Program-made: the position numbers and the translations under genes
Origin: an uncultured Lachnospiraceae bacterium
GTDB lineage: Bacteria > Bacillota > Clostridia > Lachnospirales > Lachnospiraceae
Direction of reading: 5' to 3'
DNA: 14,066 nt
Assembly: GCA_900553355.1 (NCBI GenBank)
Contig: USDK01000067.1
Span: 1-14,066 of the forward strand
The notes under the pieces: model-generated
Databases searched by the model: none
Seen by the model: the letters and a program-made list of their open reading frames with translations, nothing else
Told to the model about the DNA's origin: nothing
Part shown: piece by piece, positions 6,764-12,935 of the stretch
Layout of the letters: every line of letters starts with the position of its first letter
Position numbering within the stretch: the first letter of the stretch is position 1

Positions 6764-7192
6764 ATGAGCATTTCAGTGGTATATTGGAGCGGAACCGGAA
6801 ATACGGAGGCGATGGCAGATGCCCTGGCGGACGGCATCAGAGAAGCAGGCGGAGAGGCTGCATTGATCACGGTGGACGGTGCAGACGCACAGGAGCTGGT
6901 AAAGGAGGATGTTTTCGCACTTGGGTGTCCTTCCATGGGTGCTGAAGAACTGGAAGAAAGTGAGATGGAACCTTTCGTGGCGGAACTGGAAGGGAAAGTC
7001 AGCGGGAAAAAGATCCTGCTGTTTGGCTCTTACGGCTGGGGAGACGGTGAATGGATGCGGAACTGGGAGGAGCGTATGAAAAATGCTGGCGCCGTGCTTG
7101 TGACGGGCTCCGGGATCATCGCAAATGAAGCACCGGATGATGCAGCAGTAGCAAAATTAAAGACAGCAGGAAAGGAACTGGTGAGCATATGA
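6764..7192 (+). CDS. Flavodoxin (short chain)
   Basis: A 142-residue cytoplasmic electron carrier that binds FMN. The phosphate-binding loop SGTGNTE is at residues 9-15, after the first strand ISVVYW. The two isoalloxazine-shielding loops are GCPSMGAEELEES and FGSYGWGDGEWMRNW, the latter carrying the expected aromatic residues. The fold is complete and of short-chain length. Such flavodoxins typically replace ferredoxin when iron is scarce, which agrees with the Fur-like box before the operon. AAGGAGG at 6748-6754 lies 9 nt before the ATG. The stop overlaps the start of the DUF2325 gene (ATGA), so the two products are translationally coupled and may act together. Confidence 0.93.
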   Translation: MSISVVYWSGTGNTEAMADALADGIREAGGEAALITVDGADAQELVKEDVFALGCPSMGAEELEESEMEPFVAELEGKVSGKKILLFGSYGWGDGEWMRNWEERMKNAGAVLVTGSGIIANEAPDDAAVAKLKTAGKELVSI

Positions 7193-7467
7193 GTGTTGTA
7201 ATCATTGGCGGAAACGAGCGGATGGAACAGCAGTATAAGCAGATATGTAAGAAGTACCGGTATAAAGCCAAAGTATTTACCAGGATGTCGGGCAACCTGA
7301 AGACCCAGATCGGCCAGCCGGACCTGATCATTCTGTTTACCTCTACGGTGGCCCATAAAATGGTACACTGTGCACTAAAAGAGGCTGAGCGTTACAATAT
7401 CCGGGTAGAGCGGTCGCACAGCAGCAGCGCCAGCGCATTGGAAACAGTCCTGCAGGGGTGTAGCTGA
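7189..7467 (+). CDS. DUF2325 family protein
   Basis: A 92-residue protein matching the DUF2325 pattern: MSVVIIGGNERMEQQY at the N terminus, then VFTRMSG, PDLIILFTSTVAHKMV, and a C-terminal RSHSSSASALE. The start, with hydrophobic strand then GG, and the alternating pattern suggest a small Rossmann-like domain, but no cofactor motif is certain. It has no signal peptide or membrane segment. The start codon overlaps the flavodoxin stop by 4 nt with no separate strong ribosome binding site, so translation is probably coupled. A clear terminator follows, making this the last gene of the operon. Its function is unknown. A role with the flavodoxin in iron or redox stress is inferred from position only. 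Confidence 0.85.
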   Translation: MSVVIIGGNERMEQQYKQICKKYRYKAKVFTRMSGNLKTQIGQPDLIILFTSTVAHKMVHCALKEAERYNIRVERSHSSSASALETVLQGCS

Positions 7468-7488
7468 AGGAAGGACCCAGAACTGGAG

Positions 7489-7515
7489 AAAGAGGGTGAA
7501 AGCCCTCTTTTTTTT
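7489..7515 (+). terminator. Rho-independent terminator after the DUF2325 gene
   Basis: AAAGAGGG (7489-7496) pairs with CCCTCTTT (7503-7510) around the loop TGAAAG. The T tract runs 7508-7515. It lies 22 nt after the stop and should end the flavodoxin operon. Confidence 0.88.
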
Positions 7516-7516
7516 A

Positions 7517-7541
7517 TGACCGTTTCGTGATAAACTGGTCA
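7517..7541 (+). other. Imperfect hairpin in the thyA upstream region
   Basis: TGACC (7517-7521) plus GTTT (7522-7525) pair with AAAC (7532-7535) plus GGTCA (7537-7541). One T is bulged and the loop is CGTGAT. It lies between the preceding terminator and thyA, where no convincing -35/-10 pair is visible. It could be a 5' leader structure or an operator. Confidence 0.35.
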
Positions 7542-7588
7542 CAGCAGCGAAAATTATGGAAGATAATGTGGAGGATATAGAAAGAAAT

Positions 7589-8437
7589 ATGAGTTATGCG
7601 GACAAAGTGTTTATTGCCATGTGCAGCGATATTCTGGAAAACGGAACGGATACAAAGGGAGAAAAGGTGCGTCCGGTCTGGGAGGACGGGACACCTGCTT
7701 ATACGATCAAGAGATTCGGAGTGGTCAACCACTATGATCTGTCCAGAGAGTTTCCGGCACTGACGCTGAGAAGGACAGCGATCAAGAGCTGTACAGACGA
7801 GCTTTTGTGGATCTGGCAGAAAAAATCAAATAACATACACGACCTGAACAGTCATATCTGGGACAGCTGGGCCGATGAAGATGGCTCCATCGGAAAAGCC
7901 TATGGATATCAGATGCAGGTAAAGCACCAGTACAAAGAGGGGATGTTCGACCAGGTGGACCGGGTCATCTACGACCTTAAAAATAATCCCTACAGTCGAA
8001 GGATCATGACGAATCTGTATGTACACCAGGATCTTCATGAGATGAATCTCTATCCCTGTGCCTACAGCATGACGTTTAATGTGACAAAACGGCCGGACAG
8101 CGACAAGCTGGTCCTGAACGGGATCCTGAATCAGAGGTCCAATGATGTGCTGGCGGCAAATAACTGGAATGTCTGCCAGTATTCCGTCCTGATGCATATG
8201 CTGGCGCAGGTCTGCGATATGCAGGTGGGAGAGTTTGTGCATGTGATCGCAGATGCACATATCTATGACCGGCATGTGCCGATGATACAGGAGCTGATCA
8301 GCCGGGAGCCCCTGCCGGCTCCAAAGTTCTGGCTGAATCCGGATATAAAGGATTTCTATGATTTTACGCCGGATGATGTAAAGCTGATCGATTATCAGAC
8401 TCATGAACAGATTCGGAATATACCGGTGGCAGTCTGA
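7589..8437 (+). CDS. thyA: Thymidylate synthase
   Basis: Converts dUMP and methylene-tetrahydrofolate to dTMP and dihydrofolate. The 282-residue form starts at MSYADKVF. Visible key residues are the paired Arg137-Arg138 (YSRRIM), nucleophile Cys157 (LYPCAYS), Arg183 and Asp186 (NQRSND), Asn194 (NNWN), and His224/Tyr226 (DAHIYD). It belongs to a ThyA branch unlike the E. coli enzyme: PCH reads PCA and SCDxxLGLPFN reads SNDVLAANNWN, but the catalytic core is kept. An in-frame ATG at 7556 would add 11 residues. It has no ribosome binding site, and I recall MSYADK as the usual start in clostridial relatives, so 7589 is preferred. Its own ribosome binding site is poor (GGAGG at 7570-7574, rather distant). 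folA, which recycles its product, follows after 57 nt. Confidence 0.93.
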   Translation: MSYADKVFIAMCSDILENGTDTKGEKVRPVWEDGTPAYTIKRFGVVNHYDLSREFPALTLRRTAIKSCTDELLWIWQKKSNNIHDLNSHIWDSWADEDGSIGKAYGYQMQVKHQYKEGMFDQVDRVIYDLKNNPYSRRIMTNLYVHQDLHEMNLYPCAYSMTFNVTKRPDSDKLVLNGILNQRSNDVLAANNWNVCQYSVLMHMLAQVCDMQVGEFVHVIADAHIYDRHVPMIQELISREPLPAPKFWLNPDIKDFYDFTPDDVKLIDYQTHEQIRNIPVAV

Positions 8438-8494
8438 TTTTTGGACTATGGGATCAAAAGAAAAGTTTGTCAGTGAAAGGAAGGAATTATTCAG

Positions 8495-8986
8495 ATGAAA
8501 TTAATCGTTGCAGTTGATAAAAACTGGGCAATCGGGAAAAATAATAAGCTGATGTGGAGCATTCCTGCGGATATGAAGTTTTTCAGGGAGACGACCAGAG
8601 GAAACGTGGTCATCATGGGACGAAAGACTTTGGAAAGCTTTCCTCAGGGACAGCCGCTTAAAAACAGAGTAAATATTGTGATCACGAAAAATCCGGATTA
8701 TAAAGTCAAAGGCGCTGTGGTCGTGCACAGTGTGGAGGAAGCGATTGAAGAGAGCAGGAAATATGAAGGAGAAGTATTCGTGATCGGTGGGGAGAGTATT
8801 TACCGGGCGATGCTGGGTTACTGTGATACCGCTCTGGTCACAAAGATTGACCATGCATATGATGCAGACACTTATTTTCCGAATCTGGATCAGGATGAGG
8901 ATTGGAGGATGACAAAAATCAGCGAAGAGCAGACCTGTTTTGATCTGGAGTATTATTTTACGGTTTATGAAAGGGTCGGAAGATAA
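8495..8986 (+). CDS. folA: Dihydrofolate reductase
   Basis: A 163-residue NADPH-dependent enzyme that reduces dihydrofolate to tetrahydrofolate, closing the cycle opened by ThyA. The N-terminal strand MKLIVAVDKNWAIGKNNKL and WSIPADMKFF carry the folate-site acid Asp26. The NADPH site shows MGRKTLESFP (about 41-50) and VIGGESIYRAML (about 96-107). Length is normal for bacterial type-I enzymes, and I see no obvious residue change typical of trimethoprim resistance. AAGGAAGGA at 8477-8485 lies 9 nt before the ATG. The stop codon directly abuts the ATG of the glycosyltransferase gene, so the two are probably on one transcript. Confidence 0.95.
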   Translation: MKLIVAVDKNWAIGKNNKLMWSIPADMKFFRETTRGNVVIMGRKTLESFPQGQPLKNRVNIVITKNPDYKVKGAVVVHSVEEAIEESRKYEGEVFVIGGESIYRAMLGYCDTALVTKIDHAYDADTYFPNLDQDEDWRMTKISEEQTCFDLEYYFTVYERVGR

Positions 8987-10210
8987 ATGAGAATTTTAAG
9001 TATCTCGGCGCAGAAGCCGGACAGTACCGGCAGCGGTGTGTATATGACGGAGCTGATAAAGACCTTTGACGGAGAAGGGCATACGCAGGCTGTGATAGCC
9101 GGCATCGGTCCGGAAGATGAGGTTTTTCTTCCAGACAAGGTACGGTTTGATCCGGTCTGTTTTGAAACAGAAGATCTGCCCTTTCCGGTGGTGGGCATGT
9201 CGGATGAAATGCCATACAAAAGTACCCGATACTGTGATCTGACTCCGGAGATGACCCGGCAGTTTGAACAAGCTTTTTCAAAAGTACTGGACCGAGTGGT
9301 ACGCGAGTTCCGTCCGGATGTGATCCTCTGCCATCATCTGTATCTTCTGACGGCTCTGACAAGGGATCGTTTTCCGGAACAGAAAATATATGGATTCTGC
9401 CATAATACTGATTTGCGCCAGATGCAGAAGACGGATCTGAAACGGGAATTTATTGCAGAAAAGATCCGTGCCCTGAATGGGATCTTTGTGCTGCAGGAGG
9501 CACAGATCGACAGGATTTTGAAGATCTATCATGCAGATAAAGTAAACATACATGTGGTGGGAATCGGATATAATGCCGGTGTCTTCCATCAGACCAGTTT
9601 TGCCAGGACAGAGGATGCGGTGCGTATCGTTTTTGCCGGGAAGATTGCTGAGAAAAAAGGCGTGATGAGCCTTTTAAGAGCCATGAATCTTCTCACATCT
9701 GCACCGGGGGAAGTCCGCCTCTTTCTGGCAGGCGGCGCCGGGAACCAGGAAGAATATGGGGAAATTCAGGCGCTGGCAGAAAAATGCCGGTATCCGGTAG
9801 TATTTGTGGGAAAGCTTTCCCAGCAGAAACTGGCTGAATTATATAACGCATGCGATATATTTGTGCTCCCATCTTTTTATGAGGGACTTCCGTTGACGGC
9901 GGTAGAAGCTCTCGCCTGCGGCGACCAGGTAGTGATGAGTGATCTTCCTGGAATTGCGGACTGGATGGAGACCTTTGCGCCGGGTGCCAGGATCAGGTAT
10001 GTTACATTGCCACAGATGCATGAAGTAGACGAACCGGAACAAGAGAGCCTTCCAGCATTTGAAAGAAGACTTTCGAAAGCTCTGGATATCAGTATCCGGG
10101 AGGTTCAAAGCCGGGGAAGGAGGAGAACTTTGGCTGCGGATGTAAGCCGCATCTGCTGGGAACAGGTGGCAGGCCGGATTGAAAGAGTTTTGAAATTTTA
10201 TGATAAATAG
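8987..10210 (+). CDS. Glycosyltransferase, GT-B fold, family 4-like
   Basis: A 407-residue enzyme with two Rossmann-like domains. The N-terminal half starts MRILSISAQKPDSTGSGVYMTEL, typical of acceptor-side domains with a glycine-rich loop. The C-terminal half has FAGKIAEKKGV (216-226), LFLAGGAG (245-252), VFVGKLSQQKLAELYNACDIFVLPS, and the E-x7-E nucleotide-sugar motif at Glu299 and Glu307 (FYEGLPLTAVEAL). A retaining transfer from an NDP-sugar is expected; donor and acceptor cannot be told. No membrane segment is visible, so it is probably cytoplasmic or peripheral. Its ATG follows the folA stop with no spacer and only GGAAG upstream, suggesting coupling to folA. There is no functional link to folate metabolism that I know of. 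Its stop codon lies 1 nt before the -35 box of the next promoter, with no terminator between them. Confidence 0.88.
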   Translation: MRILSISAQKPDSTGSGVYMTELIKTFDGEGHTQAVIAGIGPEDEVFLPDKVRFDPVCFETEDLPFPVVGMSDEMPYKSTRYCDLTPEMTRQFEQAFSKVLDRVVREFRPDVILCHHLYLLTALTRDRFPEQKIYGFCHNTDLRQMQKTDLKREFIAEKIRALNGIFVLQEAQIDRILKIYHADKVNIHVVGIGYNAGVFHQTSFARTEDAVRIVFAGKIAEKKGVMSLLRAMNLLTSAPGEVRLFLAGGAGNQEEYGEIQALAEKCRYPVVFVGKLSQQKLAELYNACDIFVLPSFYEGLPLTAVEALACGDQVVMSDLPGIADWMETFAPGARIRYVTLPQMHEVDEPEQESLPAFERRLSKALDISIREVQSRGRRRTLAADVSRICWEQVAGRIERVLKFYDK

Positions 10211-10211
10211 A

Positions 10212-10240
10212 TTGACAATGATGAAAAATCTGAATATAAT
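10212..10240 (+). promoter_or_regulatory. Consensus sigma-A promoter of the ilvBN T-box transcript
   Basis: TTGACA (10212-10217), 17-nt spacer, TATAAT (10235-10240): a perfect consensus match, the best in the window. Transcription should start near 10247. Such a strong promoter fits control by attenuation downstream and by a repressor at the start site. Confidence 0.9.
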
Positions 10241-10242
10241 AA

Positions 10243-10261
10243 TGATAATTATCAGAGAAAT
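10243..10261 (+). promoter_or_regulatory. Operator-like palindrome at the ilvBN transcription start
   Basis: TGATAATTATCA (10243-10254) is a perfect 12-bp palindrome over the expected +1. Positions 10247-10261 match 12 of 15 bases of the CodY consensus (AATTTTCWGAAAATT, from memory). Positions 10238-10256 match 14 of 19 bases of the Fur consensus. Both comparisons were made by eye in an AT-rich stretch. CodY is the likelier owner for an ilv operon, but neither is certain. Confidence 0.45.
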
Positions 10262-10560
10262 GCTATGACAAGGAGGAGTACATAGTCTTCGGATGCCAAG
10301 AGAGGAGGCGGCTGGTGGAAGCCTTCGTGAAGAGATTATGGAAGTAGCCTTCGAGCAGTGAACCGAAAGAAGCAGGAGTTTTCTGAGACGATGCTTTGAG
10401 TAGACTTCAACGCGTGATCCCGGCGTTAGAGGGAAGCGGTATCGGAGATAAGGGGATTTCCCGTACCGGCAGAGTGCAGAGAAGTCATTTCTCTGAAATT
10501 AGGTGGTAACACGGATGTCAGATTCGCCCTAAGCTTATAAGGCTTAGGGTATTTTTTTTG
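10247..10560 (+). promoter_or_regulatory. T-box leader with predicted GUA (Val) specifier
   Basis: An RNA leader that reads through into ilvB when the matching tRNA is uncharged. Stem I shows the GA motif near its base, the loop-E sequence AGTA at 10277-10280, and the distal AGAGAGG and TGGTGGAAGCC elements. In the specifier loop, GAA (10341-10343) is followed by GTA (10344-10346) and a purine, between helices AAGG/CCTT and CATAG/TTATG. The expected codon is therefore valine. Stem III is CAGAGAA (10477-10483) with TTCTCTG (10489-10495). The T-box is AGGTGGTAACACGG at 10501-10514, with the tRNA-end-binding TGGT at 10504-10507, which pairs with ACCA. The competing terminator is at 10527-10559. 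The codon call was made by eye, by comparison with a remembered glyQ stem I. Confidence 0.9.
10527..10559 (+). terminator. Attenuator terminator of the T-box leader
   Basis: CCCTAAGC (10527-10534) pairs with GCTTAGGG (10542-10549) around a 7-nt loop, followed by T residues at 10552-10559. The left arm can instead pair with the T-box sequence to form the antiterminator. Confidence 0.92.
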
Positions 10561-10586
10561 ATATCTTTATACAAGGAGGTATGTAT

Positions 10587-12308
10587 ATGAAAAAGATCAG
10601 TGGGAACAAGTTATTGGTAAAAGCATTAAAGGAGGAGGGCGTAGACGTATTATTCGGTTACCCGGGAGCCTGCACGATCGATATCAGCGACGAGCTGTAT
10701 AAGCAGGATTATACAAAAGTGATTCTTCCAAGGCAGGAGATCGCACTGGTGCATGAGGCGGATGCCTATGCCAGATCTACCGGAAAAGTCGGTGTCTGCC
10801 TGGTAACCAGCGGACCTGGAGCGACCAATCTGGTCACAGGGCTTGCGACGGCTTACTATGACAGTGTCCCACTGGTGTGCTTTTCCGGGCAGGTAGCCAG
10901 ACATCTGATCGGAAACGATGCGTTTCAGGAAGTAGATATTGTGGGAATCACCCGCAGCATCACGAAATACGGAGTGACCGTCCGGAACAGGGATGATCTG
11001 GGCAGGATCATCAAAGAGGCATTTTATATCGCACGTACCGGGAGACCGGGACCGGTGCTGGTAGACCTTCCAAAGGATGTGATGGGAGAACTGGGAGATG
11101 CTGAATATCCGGAAGAAGTGAATATCCGGGGCTACAAACCGAATACTCACGTACATATCGGACAGCTTAAGAGAGCGATCAAGATGCTTTCCAAGGCAGA
11201 ACGCCCGTTGTTCCTGGTGGGAGGAGGCGTCAATATCTCCCATGCAAATAAAGAATTTACTGCGCTTGCGGAAAAGACTAACGTGCCGGTAGTGACGACA
11301 GTGATGGGCCGGGGAGCGATTCCGACAAACCATCCGCTTTATATCGGAAATGTGGGAATGCACGGAGCTTATGCCTGCAATATGGCAGTCAATGAGTGTG
11401 ACCTTTTGTTTTCTATCGGGACCAGGTTCAATGACCGGATCACAGGAAAACTTCATTCCTTTGCCCCGAAAGCGCAGATCGTACATATTGATATAGACAC
11501 GGCCGCAATCTCAAAAAATGTACAGGTAGATGTACCGATCGTGGCAGATGCCAGAGAAGCGGTCACCAAGATGCTGGAGTATGTCACAGAATATGATACA
11601 AAAGACTGGATGGAGAAGATTCAGGGATGGAAGGCAGAGCATCCCCTTGCTATGAAGCCAAGGCCGATCATGACTCCTCAGGATATCATTGAGACGATCA
11701 ACCGTATGTTTGATGAAGCCATTATCGTAACAGATGTAGGACAGCATCAGATGTTTGTATCCCAGTTTGCTGAGATTACGGAAAAGAAAAGGCTTTTGAT
11801 GTCCGGCGGTCTGGGGACCATGGGATATGGACTTCCAGGAGCCATCGGCGCCAAGATCGGCAATCCGGATACTCCGGTTATTTCTATTTCTGGCGACGGT
11901 GGTATCCAGATGAATATCCAGGAGATGGCAACAGCAGTCCTGGAAGAACTTCCGACGATCAATTGTATTTTCAACAATTATAATCTGGGCATGGTACGCC
12001 AGTGGCAGAAGCTGTTCTATGGAAAACGGTACTCCATGACCTGTCTGCGGTCAGGAGCAGCCTCAAGAGACCGGGGAGAGGATGTCGAGAATATGGCTTA
12101 TGTGCCGGATTTTGTGAAACTGGCAGAAAGTTACGGAGCAAAAGGAATCCGCGTGACGAAAAAAGAAGAGATCGAGCCGGCGTTCAGGGAAGCTATGAAC
12201 AGTAAAAAGACCCCGTATCTCATCGAATTTCTGATCGATCCGGAGGATCTGGTATATCCGATGATTCAGCCGGGCGGTACACTGGAAGATATGATCATGG
12301 ACTGCTGA
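10587..12308 (+). CDS. ilvB: Acetolactate synthase large (catalytic) subunit
   Basis: Thiamine-diphosphate enzyme of 573 residues that joins two pyruvates, or pyruvate and 2-oxobutyrate, in Val/Leu/Ile synthesis. The N-terminal ThDP-pyrimidine domain has Glu51 (PRQEIALVHEADAYA), TSGPGATNLVTG, and GQVARHLIGNDAFQEVD. The central FAD-type domain spans about 190-335. The C-terminal domain has GDGGIQMN (436-443), Asn463-Asn464 and VRQWQKLFY (470-478). Two oddities: the usual PGGAVLPIYD is PGACTIDISD (26-35) and RHEQ is RQEI (49-52), and about 18 extra residues follow RYSMT (near 486-504). AGGAGG at 10574-10579 gives good spacing to the ATG at 10587; an ATG at 10581 is too close. ilvN follows after 41 nt. 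The catalytic identity is firm from the operon and core motifs. Confidence 0.93.
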   Translation: MKKISGNKLLVKALKEEGVDVLFGYPGACTIDISDELYKQDYTKVILPRQEIALVHEADAYARSTGKVGVCLVTSGPGATNLVTGLATAYYDSVPLVCFSGQVARHLIGNDAFQEVDIVGITRSITKYGVTVRNRDDLGRIIKEAFYIARTGRPGPVLVDLPKDVMGELGDAEYPEEVNIRGYKPNTHVHIGQLKRAIKMLSKAERPLFLVGGGVNISHANKEFTALAEKTNVPVVTTVMGRGAIPTNHPLYIGNVGMHGAYACNMAVNECDLLFSIGTRFNDRITGKLHSFAPKAQIVHIDIDTAAISKNVQVDVPIVADAREAVTKMLEYVTEYDTKDWMEKIQGWKAEHPLAMKPRPIMTPQDIIETINRMFDEAIIVTDVGQHQMFVSQFAEITEKKRLLMSGGLGTMGYGLPGAIGAKIGNPDTPVISISGDGGIQMNIQEMATAVLEELPTINCIFNNYNLGMVRQWQKLFYGKRYSMTCLRSGAASRDRGEDVENMAYVPDFVKLAESYGAKGIRVTKKEEIEPAFREAMNSKKTPYLIEFLIDPEDLVYPMIQPGGTLEDMIMDC

Positions 12309-12349
12309 TCAAGGGATGTAAGTGGAGAGTGATAAGGAGGAAATAAAAT

Positions 12350-12856
12350 ATGAGCGGAATGAAAAAAAGATGGATTTCATTATATGTAGAAAATCAGGTG
12401 GGCGTCCTTTCCAAGATTTCCGGATTGTTCTCCGGGAAGTCGTATAATCTGGACAGTCTGACGGTAGGAACGACAGAGGACCCGACTATTTCCAGAATGA
12501 CGATCGCGACAGTCAGCGATGACGAGACATTTGAGCAGATCAAGAAGCAGCTGAATCGTCTGGTAGAGGTCATTAAGGTGATTGATTTTACAGATATTTT
12601 TGTAAGGATGAAGGAAATTCTGTATGTGAAGGTCCGCAAATGTACCCCGGAGGATAAGGTAGAGCTGTTCCAGATAGCAGAAACCTTTAAGGCGAAGGTC
12701 ATTGATTACGGCCGTGACAGCCTTCTTCTGGAATTTGTCCAGACTACGGCCAAGAATGATGCAGTCATCAAATTAATGAAGGAAGAGTTTAACAGTATTG
12801 AAGTTGTACGGGGCGGATGTGTGGCGATTGAGTCGATCAGTATGATGGAACGATAA
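12350..12856 (+). CDS. ilvN: Acetolactate synthase small (regulatory) subunit
   Basis: A 168-residue partner of the ilvB product that stimulates it and carries feedback control, usually by valine. The N-terminal ACT domain is clear: WISLYVENQVGVLSKISGLFSGKSYNLDSLTVGTT (about 8-42), then DPTISRMTI and the strand KVIDFTD. The C-terminal half (about 85-168) matches the small-subunit C-terminal domain, with RMKEILYVKV and FVQTTAKNDAVIKLM, ending VRGGCVAIES. Length is normal for an IlvN/IlvH protein. AAGGAGG ending at 12340 lies 9 nt before the ATG. It is co-transcribed with ilvB behind the T-box, so synthesis and allosteric control both respond to branched-chain supply. Confidence 0.94.
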   Translation: MSGMKKRWISLYVENQVGVLSKISGLFSGKSYNLDSLTVGTTEDPTISRMTIATVSDDETFEQIKKQLNRLVEVIKVIDFTDIFVRMKEILYVKVRKCTPEDKVELFQIAETFKAKVIDYGRDSLLLEFVQTTAKNDAVIKLMKEEFNSIEVVRGGCVAIESISMMER

Positions 12857-12873
12857 AAAAACAGAGCGCACTC

Positions 12874-12902
12874 TTGAATTTTTGGTACAGTGGTATTATA
12901 AT
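12874..12902 (+). promoter_or_regulatory. Candidate promoter of ilvE
   Basis: TTGAAT (12874-12879), 17-nt spacer, TATAAT (12897-12902). It lies in the 79-nt gap after ilvN, where I see no terminator. ilvE could thus be made both by read-through from the T-box transcript and from this promoter. Confidence 0.7.
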
Positions 12903-12935
12903 CAAAAAAGATAATAAGGAACGGAGGAGATTTCG

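Noticed and set aside
7556..7588. Upstream start codon for thyA adding 11 residues
   Set aside because: No ribosome binding site precedes it, and the family start is MSYADK at 7589.
10650..11486. 278-residue minus-strand open frame opposite ilvB
   Set aside because: No motif and no ribosome binding site that I could see. The opposite frame is a clear acetolactate synthase, so this is a shadow.
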